64,000 nt of DNA, from NCBI RefSeq assembly GCF_002157835.1, contig NZ_CP020809.1, forward strand, positions 7,378,001 through 7,442,000, given 5' to 3'. The stretch comes from Mycobacterium dioxanotrophicus (GTDB lineage: Bacteria > Actinomycetota > Actinomycetes > Mycobacteriales > Mycobacteriaceae). The translations under genes were made by a program, and so were the position numbers. A model generated the notes under the pieces. It did no database searches and was not told the DNA's origin. It saw only the letters and a list, made by a program, of their open reading frames with translations. This document shows positions 18,326 through 26,483 of this stretch, piece after piece. Position 1 is the first letter of the stretch. Each line of letters opens with the position of its first letter.

Positions 18326-19140
18326 CGACCAACAAGGTGGACTTCAGCGCGGTGCGCTGGGGATCGGTGGAATGGACGAACCTGTGCACGCTGTATCTGC
18401 GGGCGTGCGAAAGCCGGTTGGCGCAACCAGTTCTCGGCGATCACGCGGCCGCCGAAGCCGTCGACCGCATCGACTACGACTTCAAGCGCATGCACCGGGC
18501 CTCACAGCCGTGGGCCAACCAGTTCCTGGTCGGGCTGCGCGCCAAACAACTCGACGACTGGACCAATCCCTTCCTGACCCGCCACCCCGACGCCGTCGTG
18601 CTGCACCTCGGGTGCGGGCTGGACACCCGCGCCTTCCGCGTGCGGCGCCCCGAAACCGTCGACTGGTTCGACGTGGACCAGCCCGGCGTGGTCGAGCTTC
18701 GGCGCAAGCTCTACGACGATGGGCCGGGGTATCGCATGATCGGATCATCGGTGACCGATGCCGGCTGGCTCGACGAGGTTCCCACCGGCCGTCCCACGTT
18801 GATCGTGGCCGAAGGGCTGTTGATGTACCTGGATGAAAGGGACGTGCGGGAGCTGCTGCAGCGCCTGACCGACCGCTTCGAGCACGGCGAAATCGACTTC
18901 GACACCATCGCCCCGATCGGCCCCAAGCTGTCCCGACTGTTCAGCAACGGCATGGTCAAGTGGGGCATCAGCGACATGAGTGCGGTCGAACGCTGGATTC
19001 CGCGGCTGCGGCTCATCGACCGGGTTCCGGCGTACGCGAACTACCGCACGATTCCGCTCGCCCCACAACGGCTGCTGCTGGGTTTCTTCAACGCCACCCT
19101 CGCGGGCCGCTACGACGTGCTGAACCAGTTCCGGTTCTAG
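18322..19140 (+). CDS. SAM-dependent methyltransferase, leucine carboxyl methyltransferase family
   Basis: Class I SAM methyltransferase, 272 residues, LCM/PPM/TcmP-like family. The SAM motif LHLGCGLDTRAFRVR is near residues 93-107, followed by the acidic WFDVDQPGVVELRR strand and the post-motif AEGLLMYL. Such proteins O-methylate carboxyl or hydroxyl groups on small molecules; the substrate here is unknown. It overlaps the MarR-type gene by 4 bp, so the two are co-expressed. Its stop interlocks with the converging TetR gene. Confidence 0.86.
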   Translation: MTTNKVDFSAVRWGSVEWTNLCTLYLRACESRLAQPVLGDHAAAEAVDRIDYDFKRMHRASQPWANQFLVGLRAKQLDDWTNPFLTRHPDAVVLHLGCGLDTRAFRVRRPETVDWFDVDQPGVVELRRKLYDDGPGYRMIGSSVTDAGWLDEVPTGRPTLIVAEGLLMYLDERDVRELLQRLTDRFEHGEIDFDTIAPIGPKLSRLFSNGMVKWGISDMSAVERWIPRLRLIDRVPAYANYRTIPLAPQRLLLGFFNATLAGRYDVLNQFRF

Positions 19141-19802
19141 ACCTCGACACCCAACGGTGATTCGTTGCGGACGGTCTCGTCGCGGATCAGCCCGCGCAGC
19201 AGGGCGGTGCTGAACTCCACGGCGATCTCCTGCGCCGAGCGCCTGCCGTGCGGCCGCAGCCAGCGGTAAGCGCCCAGGGTCATGCCGATGTAGCCCAGCG
19301 CCAGCACGTGCGAGTCACAGTCGTAGAACTCGCCGCTGGCGATGCCACGGTCGATGACGTCGCGTACATGCTCGTAGACCTGCGCCTCGGCGTGCCGGAT
19401 GTAGGCGACCTGCTCCTCGGTGAACCACTCGGTGATATAGGGCCCCTCCTGGAAGTACACCGCCGCCTTCTCCAGGTCGTTGGCGATGCCGACCAGAAGC
19501 CGACGAGTGAAGTTGTAGATGGTCTCGCGGGCCGAGGCGCTCGGATCGTCGTGCAGGGCCTCGACGGTGAAGTCCGCGGTGCTCTTGTAGAGGTCGTAGA
19601 GGATCAGCGACTTGCTGGCGTAGTAGTGGTAGACCGTGGCCTTGTTCAGCCCGACGGCCTCGGCCACGTCATCCATCCGGGTGCCGTGGTAGCCGCGCGC
19701 GGCGAACAGTTTGGCGGCCACGGTGAGCAGTTCGTCGCGCCGCGATGTACCGTTCGTGGACGCGGCACCGCGGCCTCGCCCGGCCTCTGGATCGGATGCC
19801 AT
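19137..19802 (-). CDS. TetR-family regulator
   Basis: TetR repressor, 221 residues, with the N-terminal HTH at about residues 25-70 (MDDVAEAVGLNKATVYHYYASK) and a helical ligand domain resembling regulators of lipid catabolism. It is preceded by an inverted repeat that could be its own operator. A TetR gene next to a tiny conserved reading frame near pnt and adh genes recalls the Rv0157A-Rv0158 area of M. tuberculosis, but orthology is not proven. Confidence 0.85.
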   Translation of the reverse strand: MASDPEAGRGRGAASTNGTSRRDELLTVAAKLFAARGYHGTRMDDVAEAVGLNKATVYHYYASKSLILYDLYKSTADFTVEALHDDPSASARETIYNFTRRLLVGIANDLEKAAVYFQEGPYITEWFTEEQVAYIRHAEAQVYEHVRDVIDRGIASGEFYDCDSHVLALGYIGMTLGAYRWLRPHGRRSAQEIAVEFSTALLRGLIRDETVRNESPLGVEV

Positions 19803-19824
19803 AGGAATCTCCGTACTTCACCTA

Positions 19825-19840
19825 TCAACTCGTTGGTTGA
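19825..19840. promoter_or_regulatory. Candidate TetR operator
   Basis: TCAAC (19825-19829) and GTTGA (19836-19840) form an inverted repeat around a second nested CAAC-tc-GTTG repeat. It is located 23 bp upstream of the TetR start and 53 bp before the small peptide gene on the other strand. Autoregulation, possibly with control of the peptide, is inferred. Confidence 0.4.
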
Positions 19841-19893
19841 ACAGTGTAGGCAATGCCTGGTCCGCGCGGAGCCAACCGGTCTAGACTTCGCGC

Positions 19894-20004
19894 ATGGATC
19901 CGAATCCGGACTACGACGCCAGTGACGAGATCGAATACTTCTTCAACTGGGTTCCGTGGGGCCTGCGCGGTGTGTACCCGCCCCCGGCGTATCCCCCGGT
20001 GTAA
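19894..20004 (+). CDS. 36-residue Tyr/Pro-rich peptide
   Basis: Tiny reading frame, 36 residues, starting MDPNPDYDASDEIEYFF and ending GVYPPPAYPPV. It has an acidic first half, an aromatic middle (FFNWVPWGL) and a Pro/Tyr tail, with no signal peptide. It looks real rather than random because codon usage is native, it lies alone between a divergent TetR gene and a clear hairpin terminator 18 bp after its stop, and its composition is ordered. I recall a very small conserved gene beside the M. tuberculosis TetR Rv0158, but cannot confirm identity. Function unknown. Confidence 0.6.
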   Translation: MDPNPDYDASDEIEYFFNWVPWGLRGVYPPPAYPPV

Positions 20005-20022
20005 TCGCCACCCTGACGTCTT

Positions 20023-20050
20023 GGGCGCGTCCCGTCACGAGGACGCGCCC
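20023..20050 (+). terminator. Hairpin terminator after the small peptide gene
   Basis: A perfect 10-bp stem GGGCGCGTCC/GGACGCGCCC with an 8-base loop, 18 bp after the stop of the 36-residue peptide gene. It is a typical GC-rich mycobacterial terminator without a long U tract. Confidence 0.7.
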
Positions 20051-20217
20051 CCATCTCGTTTCTGCAGTTCTCGGCCACAGCCGGCACTCTTGACCGGCAC
20101 ACGCCCGTGACCACCCCGGGCTTCTGATGCTCGCCGTATCCACACCTCTCGCCACCGCCTGAGCGGGCCTAAACCCGGTCCGCCGTACCGGGCTTTTTCC
20201 AGCCTGTTCATTTCTAA

Positions 20218-20272
20218 CTATCAATACCCTATTGACAGGTTAGTCCGTTTGGGCGTTCACTGAACTAACCAT
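20218..20272 (+). promoter_or_regulatory. AT-rich promoter/operator region of the alpha/beta hydrolase
   Basis: In the 20051-20296 gap the local base composition drops sharply. An inverted repeat TCAATA-ccc-TATTGA (20221-20235) overlaps a TTGACA box (20232-20237). A second repeat, GGTTAGT...ACTGAACTAACC, follows up to 20270. TATAAA at 20272-20277 could be the -10 box, followed by AGGGAG as ribosome site at 20285-20290. The hydrolase is probably regulated, by an unidentified protein. Confidence 0.45.
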
Positions 20273-20296
20273 ATAAATAGTTATAGGGAGTTAGAC

Positions 20297-21163
20297 ATGT
20301 CGGTTCGTATCCACCACCGTTACGCCACCGTCGACGGCCGCCGGCTGTTCTACCGCGAGGCGGGCTCTCCCGATGCCCCCGCGATCGTGCTGCTGCACGG
20401 CTTCCCCACCAGCTCGTACATGTTCCGCAACCTCATCCCCCAGCTCGCCGAGCGCTACCACGTGATCGCACCGGACCATCTCGGCTTCGGCCACTCCGAC
20501 GCCCCTACCGTCGATGAATTCACCTACACATTCGACGCGCTCACCGACCTCACCGAAGGCCTCCTGCAGCAGCTGGGCCTCACCCGCTACGCGATCTACG
20601 TTCAGGACTACGGCGCACCCATCGGCTGGCGCCTGGCCCTGCGGCAGCCGCAGGCCATCACCGCGATCGTCACGCAGAACGGCAACGGCTACGACGCGGG
20701 ATTCGTGGAGAGTTTCTGGACCACGGTGTGGGACTACCAGCGTGAGCAGACACCCGAGACCGAGGCCGCCGTGCGCACCGCACTGGACGTCGAGGGCATC
20801 AAATGGCAGTACCTGACCGGTGTTTCGGATGAAAGCCTGGTCGACCCGGACACCTGGGTGCACGACGCAGCACAACTGGCCCGCCCCGGCAACGACGCGG
20901 TTCAACTGCAGCTGTTCCGCGACTACGCGACCAACGCTCCGCTGTACCCGGCACTGCACGAATACCTGCGGACGAGCGCCGTGCCGGTGCTGGCGGTGTG
21001 GGGCGGCGGTGATCCGATCTTCGGGCCCGACGGTGCCCGCGCGTTCGGCAAAGACGCGGTCGACGCCGAGATCCACGTCCTCGACGGCGGACACTTCCTG
21101 CTGGAGACCGCCAACGACGATGTGGCCGAGTTGATCAACGCCTTTCTGACCCGGATCGCCTAG
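20297..21163 (+). CDS. Alpha/beta hydrolase, haloalkane dehalogenase/epoxide hydrolase-like
   Basis: Alpha/beta-fold hydrolase, 288 residues. The oxyanion motif HGFPTSSYMF (residues 34-43), the nucleophile segment VQDYGAPIG with Asp at 104, an acid-bearing strand (WGGGDPIF) and the catalytic His at about 266 (GGHFLLE) give an Asp-based triad. This indicates a dehalogenase or epoxide hydrolase type rather than a Ser esterase. The cap domain is present. AGGGAG precedes the ATG by 6 bp. It stands alone as a transcription unit; the substrate is unknown. Confidence 0.87.
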   Translation: MSVRIHHRYATVDGRRLFYREAGSPDAPAIVLLHGFPTSSYMFRNLIPQLAERYHVIAPDHLGFGHSDAPTVDEFTYTFDALTDLTEGLLQQLGLTRYAIYVQDYGAPIGWRLALRQPQAITAIVTQNGNGYDAGFVESFWTTVWDYQREQTPETEAAVRTALDVEGIKWQYLTGVSDESLVDPDTWVHDAAQLARPGNDAVQLQLFRDYATNAPLYPALHEYLRTSAVPVLAVWGGGDPIFGPDGARAFGKDAVDAEIHVLDGGHFLLETANDDVAELINAFLTRIA

Positions 21164-21232
21164 CCTCGACTTCCACGAAAGTGTCGCTGCCCACGCGGAT
21201 TTACGACATTACCGTCGAATTCGGCGGGGCAG

Positions 21233-22024
21233 CTATGCCGCGGCTGCCTTCACGGCGTCGCCGACCTCGGTACGCAACTTCAGATACTCAGGGGAACGCC
21301 GCAGTTCGTCGGCGGACACCCCGGTGCGCGGCAGTTCAACCGGCAGGTCCAGCGCCACCTTGCCCGGCCGCCGCGTCAAAACCACGATGCGTGAGCCCAG
21401 GAACGCCGCTTCGTCGGCGCTGTGCGTGACGAACACCGTGGTGCGGCCCGACTCCGCGCTCACCTGACGCACGTCGTCCTGCAACCGTTCGCGGGTCAGC
21501 GCGTCGAGTGCCGCGAACGGCTCGTCGAGGAGGAACAGCGGGGTCTCGGCCGCCAATGCCCGGGCGATCGCCACCCGCTGCTGCTGGCCGCCGCTGATCT
21601 CCCAGATCTTGCGGTTTCCGGTGCCTTCCAAGCCGACTCGCTCCAGCAGTTGCTCACGCCGGTCGGCCCGGCGCTCACGCGGAACCTTGGCGTACTTGAG
21701 CGCGAGGTCGATGTTGCCTCCGACGGTGCGCCACGGAAACAACCTCGGCTGCTGGAACACCACACCGGAGCTCACCCCGGGAGTCGGCCGGGTTCCGGCC
21801 ACCTGCACCTCGCCCTCCGACGGGGTTTCGAACCCCGCGATCAGCCGCAGCAGGGTGCTCTTGCCGCAGCCCGAGGCGCCCACCAGCACCAGGAAGGCGC
21901 CCGGTTCGACATCGAGGTCGACCGGCCCCAACGCGGTGACCTTGTCGGCGCCCCGACCGTAACGGTGGGCCACGTTGCTGATGCGCAGACTGCCCTTGGC
22001 GTCATTGCTGTTTGGTGAGGACAC
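21233..22024 (-). CDS. tauB: ABC transporter ATPase, taurine/sulfonate type
   Basis: Cytoplasmic ATPase of a SsuB/TauB-type importer, 263 residues. Walker A GASGCGKSTLL is near residue 51, the signature is SGGQQQRVAIARALA, Walker B is LFLLDEPFAALD, and the switch His lies in FVTHSADEAAFLG. It overlaps the binding-protein gene by 23 bp and is last in the order permease, binding protein, ATPase. The symbol reflects the family; nitrate-type or other sulfonate substrates are not excluded. Confidence 0.85.
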   Translation of the reverse strand: MSSPNSNDAKGSLRISNVAHRYGRGADKVTALGPVDLDVEPGAFLVLVGASGCGKSTLLRLIAGFETPSEGEVQVAGTRPTPGVSSGVVFQQPRLFPWRTVGGNIDLALKYAKVPRERRADRREQLLERVGLEGTGNRKIWEISGGQQQRVAIARALAAETPLFLLDEPFAALDALTRERLQDDVRQVSAESGRTTVFVTHSADEAAFLGSRIVVLTRRPGKVALDLPVELPRTGVSADELRRSPEYLKLRTEVGDAVKAAAA

Positions 22025-23036
22025 CGGGGAGTCCTTTCGTGTAGATGGCGCCCTGGAATGCCGCCAACGGCGAAGGCGCCGGGATCTGTTTCTGGTCAGC
22101 CAGGAACTGCGAGGCGCTCTGCAGGTTCACCGCGACGTTGCCCGGCTTTCCTTCGGTACCAAGCCATTCCGGCGACGCGACCTGCTCGGGCGTCAGATAC
22201 ACGCCCTGTTTGAGCTGCCCCGCGACGTCGTCAGGGCTCAGCCCCACCTCGGCGGCGATGGCCTTGGCGGCGGCACCCGGATCGTCCTTGATGAGGTTGA
22301 GCGCGCGGGCTTCCTGCTGCCGCCACACGTCGACCACGTCGGGATGCGCGGCCGCGAACTCGTCGGACACCGCGGAGAGGTCCAGCGTCGGCTTGCCGTC
22401 CTTGGCCAGCTGACGGCTGGTGATCAGGTCCTTGCCGGTCTTGCGCAACTGATCCAGCGTGGGCAGCCACGTGTAGGCGGCGGCGATGTCACCGCGGTCC
22501 CAGGCCGCCAGAATGGCCTGGGGCTGCAGATCGATCAGCTGAACGTCGTTGGGCGACAAGCCGTTCTGAGCCAGCGCGGCGAGCAGACTGTAGTGCGCGG
22601 TGGATGCGTACGGGGTGGCGACGCGCTTGCCCCGCAGATCGGCGATCGTGTTGATGCCGGTGCCGTTACGCGCCACCAGCGCCTCGTTGTCGCCCGCGAC
22701 GTCGAGAACGAATGCCACTTTGTACGGGATGTTCAACGGCGCCGACAGTCCGCGCGCCACCGGACTCGAACCGATGGAGCCGAAGTCGAGTTCCTTGGCG
22801 ATGAACGCGGTGTTGACGTCGGCTCCGGAATCGAATTTCGTCCACTTGATGTTGTAGCCGGGCAGCGCCTGTTCCAGCCACTTGTTGTTCTTGACGACCA
22901 GGTCACCGCTCGGGAACGACTGGTACCCAACACGAATGGTCGGTTTCGCGGCGTCCTGGCCGGAGTGGTCGACGGCGCAGCCGGCCAGGGTGAGCGCTGT
23001 CGCCACGGCCAGTGCGGCAAGTCTGCCGATTCTCAT
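22002..23036 (-). CDS. tauA: ABC transporter substrate-binding lipoprotein, TauA-like
   Basis: Extracytoplasmic solute-binding lipoprotein, 344 residues. The signal peptide ends in LAGC with lipidated Cys 20. The mature protein starts its fold with IRVGYQSFPSGDLVVKNN and carries LQPQAILAAWDRGDIAAAYT, the region that contacts sulfonate in TauA-type proteins, plus GKRVATPYASTAHYSLL. It best fits taurine or a related alkanesulfonate. ATG overlaps the permease stop (ATGA). Confidence 0.84.
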   Translation of the reverse strand: MRIGRLAALAVATALTLAGCAVDHSGQDAAKPTIRVGYQSFPSGDLVVKNNKWLEQALPGYNIKWTKFDSGADVNTAFIAKELDFGSIGSSPVARGLSAPLNIPYKVAFVLDVAGDNEALVARNGTGINTIADLRGKRVATPYASTAHYSLLAALAQNGLSPNDVQLIDLQPQAILAAWDRGDIAAAYTWLPTLDQLRKTGKDLITSRQLAKDGKPTLDLSAVSDEFAAAHPDVVDVWRQQEARALNLIKDDPGAAAKAIAAEVGLSPDDVAGQLKQGVYLTPEQVASPEWLGTEGKPGNVAVNLQSASQFLADQKQIPAPSPLAAFQGAIYTKGLPGVLTKQQ

Positions 23037-23896
23037 ATCTTTCCTCTCCAGGGGACCGCCCGCCGCTCGGCGGCACGCAGCGCTCCGTCGATCACCAGGC
23101 CCGAGATCCCGATGGCGAAGATGCCGACGAGAACCACCGGTGTGTTGTTGTAATTGCTTGCGTCCTTGACCAATCCGCCGATACCGGGGATGCCGTTGAA
23201 CAACTCGGCGGCGACCACCGACGAGTAGGCCATACCGACGGCCAGCCGGATGCCGGTGAATGTCTCGGGCAGTGCGGCAGGCACCACGACGTCACGGATC
23301 ACCTGGGCCCGCGACGCCCCCAGAGCGCGGGCGGCCTCCTGCAGCCCGACCGGGGCGGCGAGCACGGCAGCGGTGGTGGCCACGGCCGCGGGCGGTAGGG
23401 CGGCGAGTGCCAGCAAGGTGATCTTCGGTGCCTCGTCGATGCCCAACCAGATGACGAGCAGGAAGAAGTAGGCCAGTGGCGGCAACGCGCGTAGGAAGGT
23501 CAGCCATGGTTCGAGCACGCTGCGCAGCCAGCCCACCGAACCCATCACCAGGCCCAGCGCGACGCCGACACCCACACCGATCACCACACCGGCCAACACC
23601 CGGCGCAGCGTCATGTACAGGTGCTCGATCAGCAGGTATCCCGCGTAACCACGGGTGCCGTCATGCGTGGTGGAGACATCGATGAACGCCCGCCACACCG
23701 TGCTCGGGTACGGCACGAACGTCTGATTCCAGATGCCCGCCCAGGCCACCACCTGCCATACGGCGAGGAACACCACCACCGACGCCAACGGCAGGGCGAG
23801 CTTGGTCAACCGGGCCCGCCACGGTGACGGCGGGGCAACGATGGTTGGTGCGCCGGCGGCGGACTCGGCTGGGGAAATACTCGTTACGACGGACAC
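23033..23896 (-). CDS. tauC: ABC transporter permease, taurine/sulfonate type
   Basis: Membrane permease, 287 residues, of the SsuC/TauC family with about six helices. The EAA-type loop QEAARALGASRAQVIRDVVVP is near residue 195 and the segment AWAGIWNQTFVPYPSTVW follows the first helix. It starts at GTG 23896 with AAGG upstream and leads the three-gene importer operon. The 154-bp gap before it (23897-24050) shows no clear operator by eye. Confidence 0.86.
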   Translation of the reverse strand: MSVVTSISPAESAAGAPTIVAPPSPWRARLTKLALPLASVVVFLAVWQVVAWAGIWNQTFVPYPSTVWRAFIDVSTTHDGTRGYAGYLLIEHLYMTLRRVLAGVVIGVGVGVALGLVMGSVGWLRSVLEPWLTFLRALPPLAYFFLLVIWLGIDEAPKITLLALAALPPAAVATTAAVLAAPVGLQEAARALGASRAQVIRDVVVPAALPETFTGIRLAVGMAYSSVVAAELFNGIPGIGGLVKDASNYNNTPVVLVGIFAIGISGLVIDGALRAAERRAVPWRGKI

Positions 23897-24050
23897 GCAC
23901 CTTGACTTTCTGTGGGGTGGAAAGGCTTACGAGGCGCGCAGGCAGCAGCGTCGCGGCGGTGTCAGGTTCACGAACAGTATTGGTACCGGGCTGGTGCGCC
24001 CGCGAGAAGATCTCTGCTCACGGCGAGTTTTACTGCCGCGGCGGCGACGA

Positions 24051-24686
24051 CTACCCGACGAGATTGATCACGAGATTGATGGTGCACGCGATGATCACGG
24101 TGCCGTAGATATAGCTGAACAAGCAGTGTTTGAGCACCTCGCCACGCAGATGCGAGGTGGTGACATCGGTATCGGACACCTGATAGGTCATGCCGAGGTT
24201 GAACGAGAAGTAGTAGAAATCGACATAGCGTGGTGGCGCATCGGAATTGAAGTCGATGTCCCGCACCTCGCCCTGGTAATAGATCCGGGCGTAGCGCGCG
24301 GCGTACATCGTGTGCAACAGCGCCCACACCGTCAGGATCGCCACCAGCGACATACCGGCATATTTGGCCTTGTCGGCGTCGTTGGCGGAGGCCAGCAGGA
24401 TGCCGATCGAGGTCAGACTCGCGGCGAGGATGAGCACCAGCACGAGATCCCCGACATCGCCGTGAACGTCGGCGTCACTGGCATGCTCACGCGTCTGGTC
24501 GGAGTCCATGGGCCACAGCACGGTCAACGCCCACACCACGCTGAGCCCTGCCGTGACGATGACGACCGTCAGCAGACCGACCGGCCAGCGCCCTGACGCG
24601 GCGCCGGCCGCTGCCCCGACGACCAGGCCGGTGCCCAGGCTGATCCAGAACCTGGTGGCTCCTGATATCGACGATCGATCGCTCAT
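24051..24686 (-). CDS. DUF1345 integral membrane protein
   Basis: Membrane protein, 211 residues, with about five hydrophobic segments and the DUF1345 signature region DFYYFSFNLGMTYQVSDTDV followed by a HCLFSYIYGTVIIACTINL helix. Function is unknown for the family. It overlaps the APH-type gene by 4 bp and ends the fadE-SDR-APH operon, so it is co-expressed with acyl-CoA catabolism. Whether it takes part in that pathway is unclear. Confidence 0.83.
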   Translation of the reverse strand: MSDRSSISGATRFWISLGTGLVVGAAAGAASGRWPVGLLTVVIVTAGLSVVWALTVLWPMDSDQTREHASDADVHGDVGDLVLVLILAASLTSIGILLASANDADKAKYAGMSLVAILTVWALLHTMYAARYARIYYQGEVRDIDFNSDAPPRYVDFYYFSFNLGMTYQVSDTDVTTSHLRGEVLKHCLFSYIYGTVIIACTINLVINLVG

Positions 24687-25711
24687 CGGGAAATGCCGGC
24701 TTCATCGGCGAGTTCGCAGGCTTTCTCGACCAGCGCATCGATCCGGGCAACGGTCGGTGTGCCTGCGGCGGCCTTGTTCTGCGGTTCGTCCAGGGCCCGG
24801 CGCATGACGCCCTCGGCGATGATGGCCAGCTTCCACAGCCCGAGCACGTGCCAGTAGTGCAGCGCGGCCGGGTCACGGCCCGTTTCGGCTAGATAGAGCT
24901 GGGCCATCTCGGCGCGATCGGGAAACCCCTCCAGGGTGGACGGCGCGAAGTCCCCGCCGGTGCTCTCACCGGGCTCGGGCCAGTAGGTGAGCAGGCTGCC
25001 CATGTCGGCGAGCGGATCACCCAGCGTGGAGAGCTCCCAGTCCAGCACCGCCACCACCTCGCCGGAATCCTCGGCGGTGATCAGGTTACGCAGGTGAAAG
25101 TCACCATGCACGAGGCTGATCTCGCGCTGTTCGGGCGCCGCGGCGGCCAGACGACGCGTGAGCCGGTCCAGTTCGGGCAGGTCGCGGGTCTTGGAGAGCT
25201 CCCACTGCCCGGCCCACCGCTTGAGCTGACGCTGCGCGTACGGCTTGTGGCTGGCGAGATCCACGAGCCCGGTCCGGTTGAGATCAACGGCGTGAATCTT
25301 GGCCAGGGCGCGCGGTAGTGACAGCGCGATCCGCCGGCGCTGCTGCGGGGTCAGTGCACCGGCAACCTCCATGGTGTCGACGACGAGTCCGTCGACGAAC
25401 TCCATCAACACCAGTGGCACCTCGGAAACCGTGGTCACACCGAGGATTCGGGGTGCGGGTACATCGGTGTCCGCCAATGCCGAGATGATCCTCGCCTCCC
25501 GCTCGACGTCGTGGGCGGAGGCCAGCAGATGCCCCAGGGGCGGGCGGCGCAGCACCCAGGAGTGCCCGGCGTCGTCGGTGACGCGGTAGGTGAGGTTCGA
25601 CTGCCCCAGGCCGATCCGCCCAAACCGCAGCGGCGGTACGTATTCCACGCCGAGGGTGCTGAGCCACTGTTGCACGGCCGCGACGTCCACCGCCTCGCTC
25701 CCCTCAACCAT
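24683..25711 (-). CDS. APH-family phosphotransferase-like protein of acyl-CoA metabolism
   Basis: Aminoglycoside-phosphotransferase-fold protein, 342 residues, of the group found beside acyl-CoA dehydrogenases (the N-terminal half of ACAD10/11-like proteins, FadE36 group). The catalytic loop LVHGDFHLRNLI and metal-binding VLDWELSTLGDP are intact, so kinase activity, perhaps on a hydroxyacyl-CoA, is likely. ATG at 25711 overlaps the SDR gene end by 8 bp; the frame is open 16 codons upstream inside the SDR gene. It is not an antibiotic-resistance gene. Confidence 0.85.
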   Translation of the reverse strand: MVEGSEAVDVAAVQQWLSTLGVEYVPPLRFGRIGLGQSNLTYRVTDDAGHSWVLRRPPLGHLLASAHDVEREARIISALADTDVPAPRILGVTTVSEVPLVLMEFVDGLVVDTMEVAGALTPQQRRRIALSLPRALAKIHAVDLNRTGLVDLASHKPYAQRQLKRWAGQWELSKTRDLPELDRLTRRLAAAAPEQREISLVHGDFHLRNLITAEDSGEVVAVLDWELSTLGDPLADMGSLLTYWPEPGESTGGDFAPSTLEGFPDRAEMAQLYLAETGRDPAALHYWHVLGLWKLAIIAEGVMRRALDEPQNKAAAGTPTVARIDALVEKACELADEAGISR

Positions 25712-26483
25712 GGTTGCCCTGCCGCCGGAACGGCGCGGCGTCACCGAGGCGCTGACCACCGTCGATGACGAACGTCTCCCCGGTCACCCAACTCGCCGCA
25801 TCGGACACCAGAAACGCAATCGCTGCACCGACATCCTCCGGTTCACCGATGCGTCCCAGTGCCGTCATCAGATTCAACTGGCCCTCATACTCTTTCCACA
25901 GCGCTTGGGCCAGCTTGGTGCGCACCACGCCCGGGGCCACCGCGTTGACCCGCACCGTGGGCGAAAGCTCCAGCGCGAGCTGCCCGGTGAGGTGAATCAG
26001 CGCCGCCTTCGACGCGTTGTACAGACCCAGGTTCGGCTCGAATCCCATACCGCCGATCGACGCCGTATTGACCACCGCACCACCATGCTCACCCATCCAC
26101 GCTCGAGTGACCAGCGAGGTCCACAGGATCGGTGCCCACAGGTTGACCTCGAAGGTCTTGACGAACCGGGCATGGTCCTGGTCGATCAGCGGACCGAAGG
26201 ACGGATTGGTGCCGGCGTTGTTGACCAGGATGTCGATGCTGCCGAATCGGTCCAGGGTCAGATCGACGCACCGCTGCGCGGCCTGCTCGTCGACGGCATG
26301 AGCCGCGACGCCCACAGCATTGGCGCCCACTTCCGCCGCCGCAGCATCGGCGGAATCCTGACGCCGCGACGTCACCACGACGTTGCCACCGGCTGCCGCA
26401 ATCGCCTGTGCCGCAGCCAGACCGATACCGCGAGAGGCGCCGGTGATGATCGCGGTGCGTCCAGTGAGATCGAGTCCGCTCAT
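25704..26483 (-). CDS. Short-chain dehydrogenase/reductase
   Basis: Classical SDR, 259 residues. Cofactor motif [13 protein letters not shown] is near residues 15-27, NNAG at about 88, and the catalytic Ser plus YNASKAAL (Tyr-x-x-x-Lys) near 155. The C-terminal [13 protein letters not shown] is typical of FabG-like enzymes. It probably oxidises a hydroxyacyl-CoA made in the pathway begun by the upstream acyl-CoA dehydrogenase, with which it shares an ATGA overlap. Confidence 0.87.
   Translation of the reverse strand: MSGLDLTGRTAIITGASRGIGLAAAQAIAAAGGNVVVTSRRQDSADAAAAEVGANAVGVAAHAVDEQAAQRCVDLTLDRFGSIDILVNNAGTNPSFGPLIDQDHARFVKTFEVNLWAPILWTSLVTRAWMGEHGGAVVNTASIGGMGFEPNLGLYNASKAALIHLTGQLALELSPTVRVNAVAPGVVRTKLAQALWKEYEGQLNLMTALGRIGEPEDVGAAIAFLVSDAASWVTGETFVIDGGQRLGDAAPFRRQGNHG

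Noticed and set aside
24683..25711. Aminoglycoside resistance phosphotransferase
   Set aside because: The APH fold is shared, but the operon with fadE and SDR places it in the acyl-CoA metabolism group.
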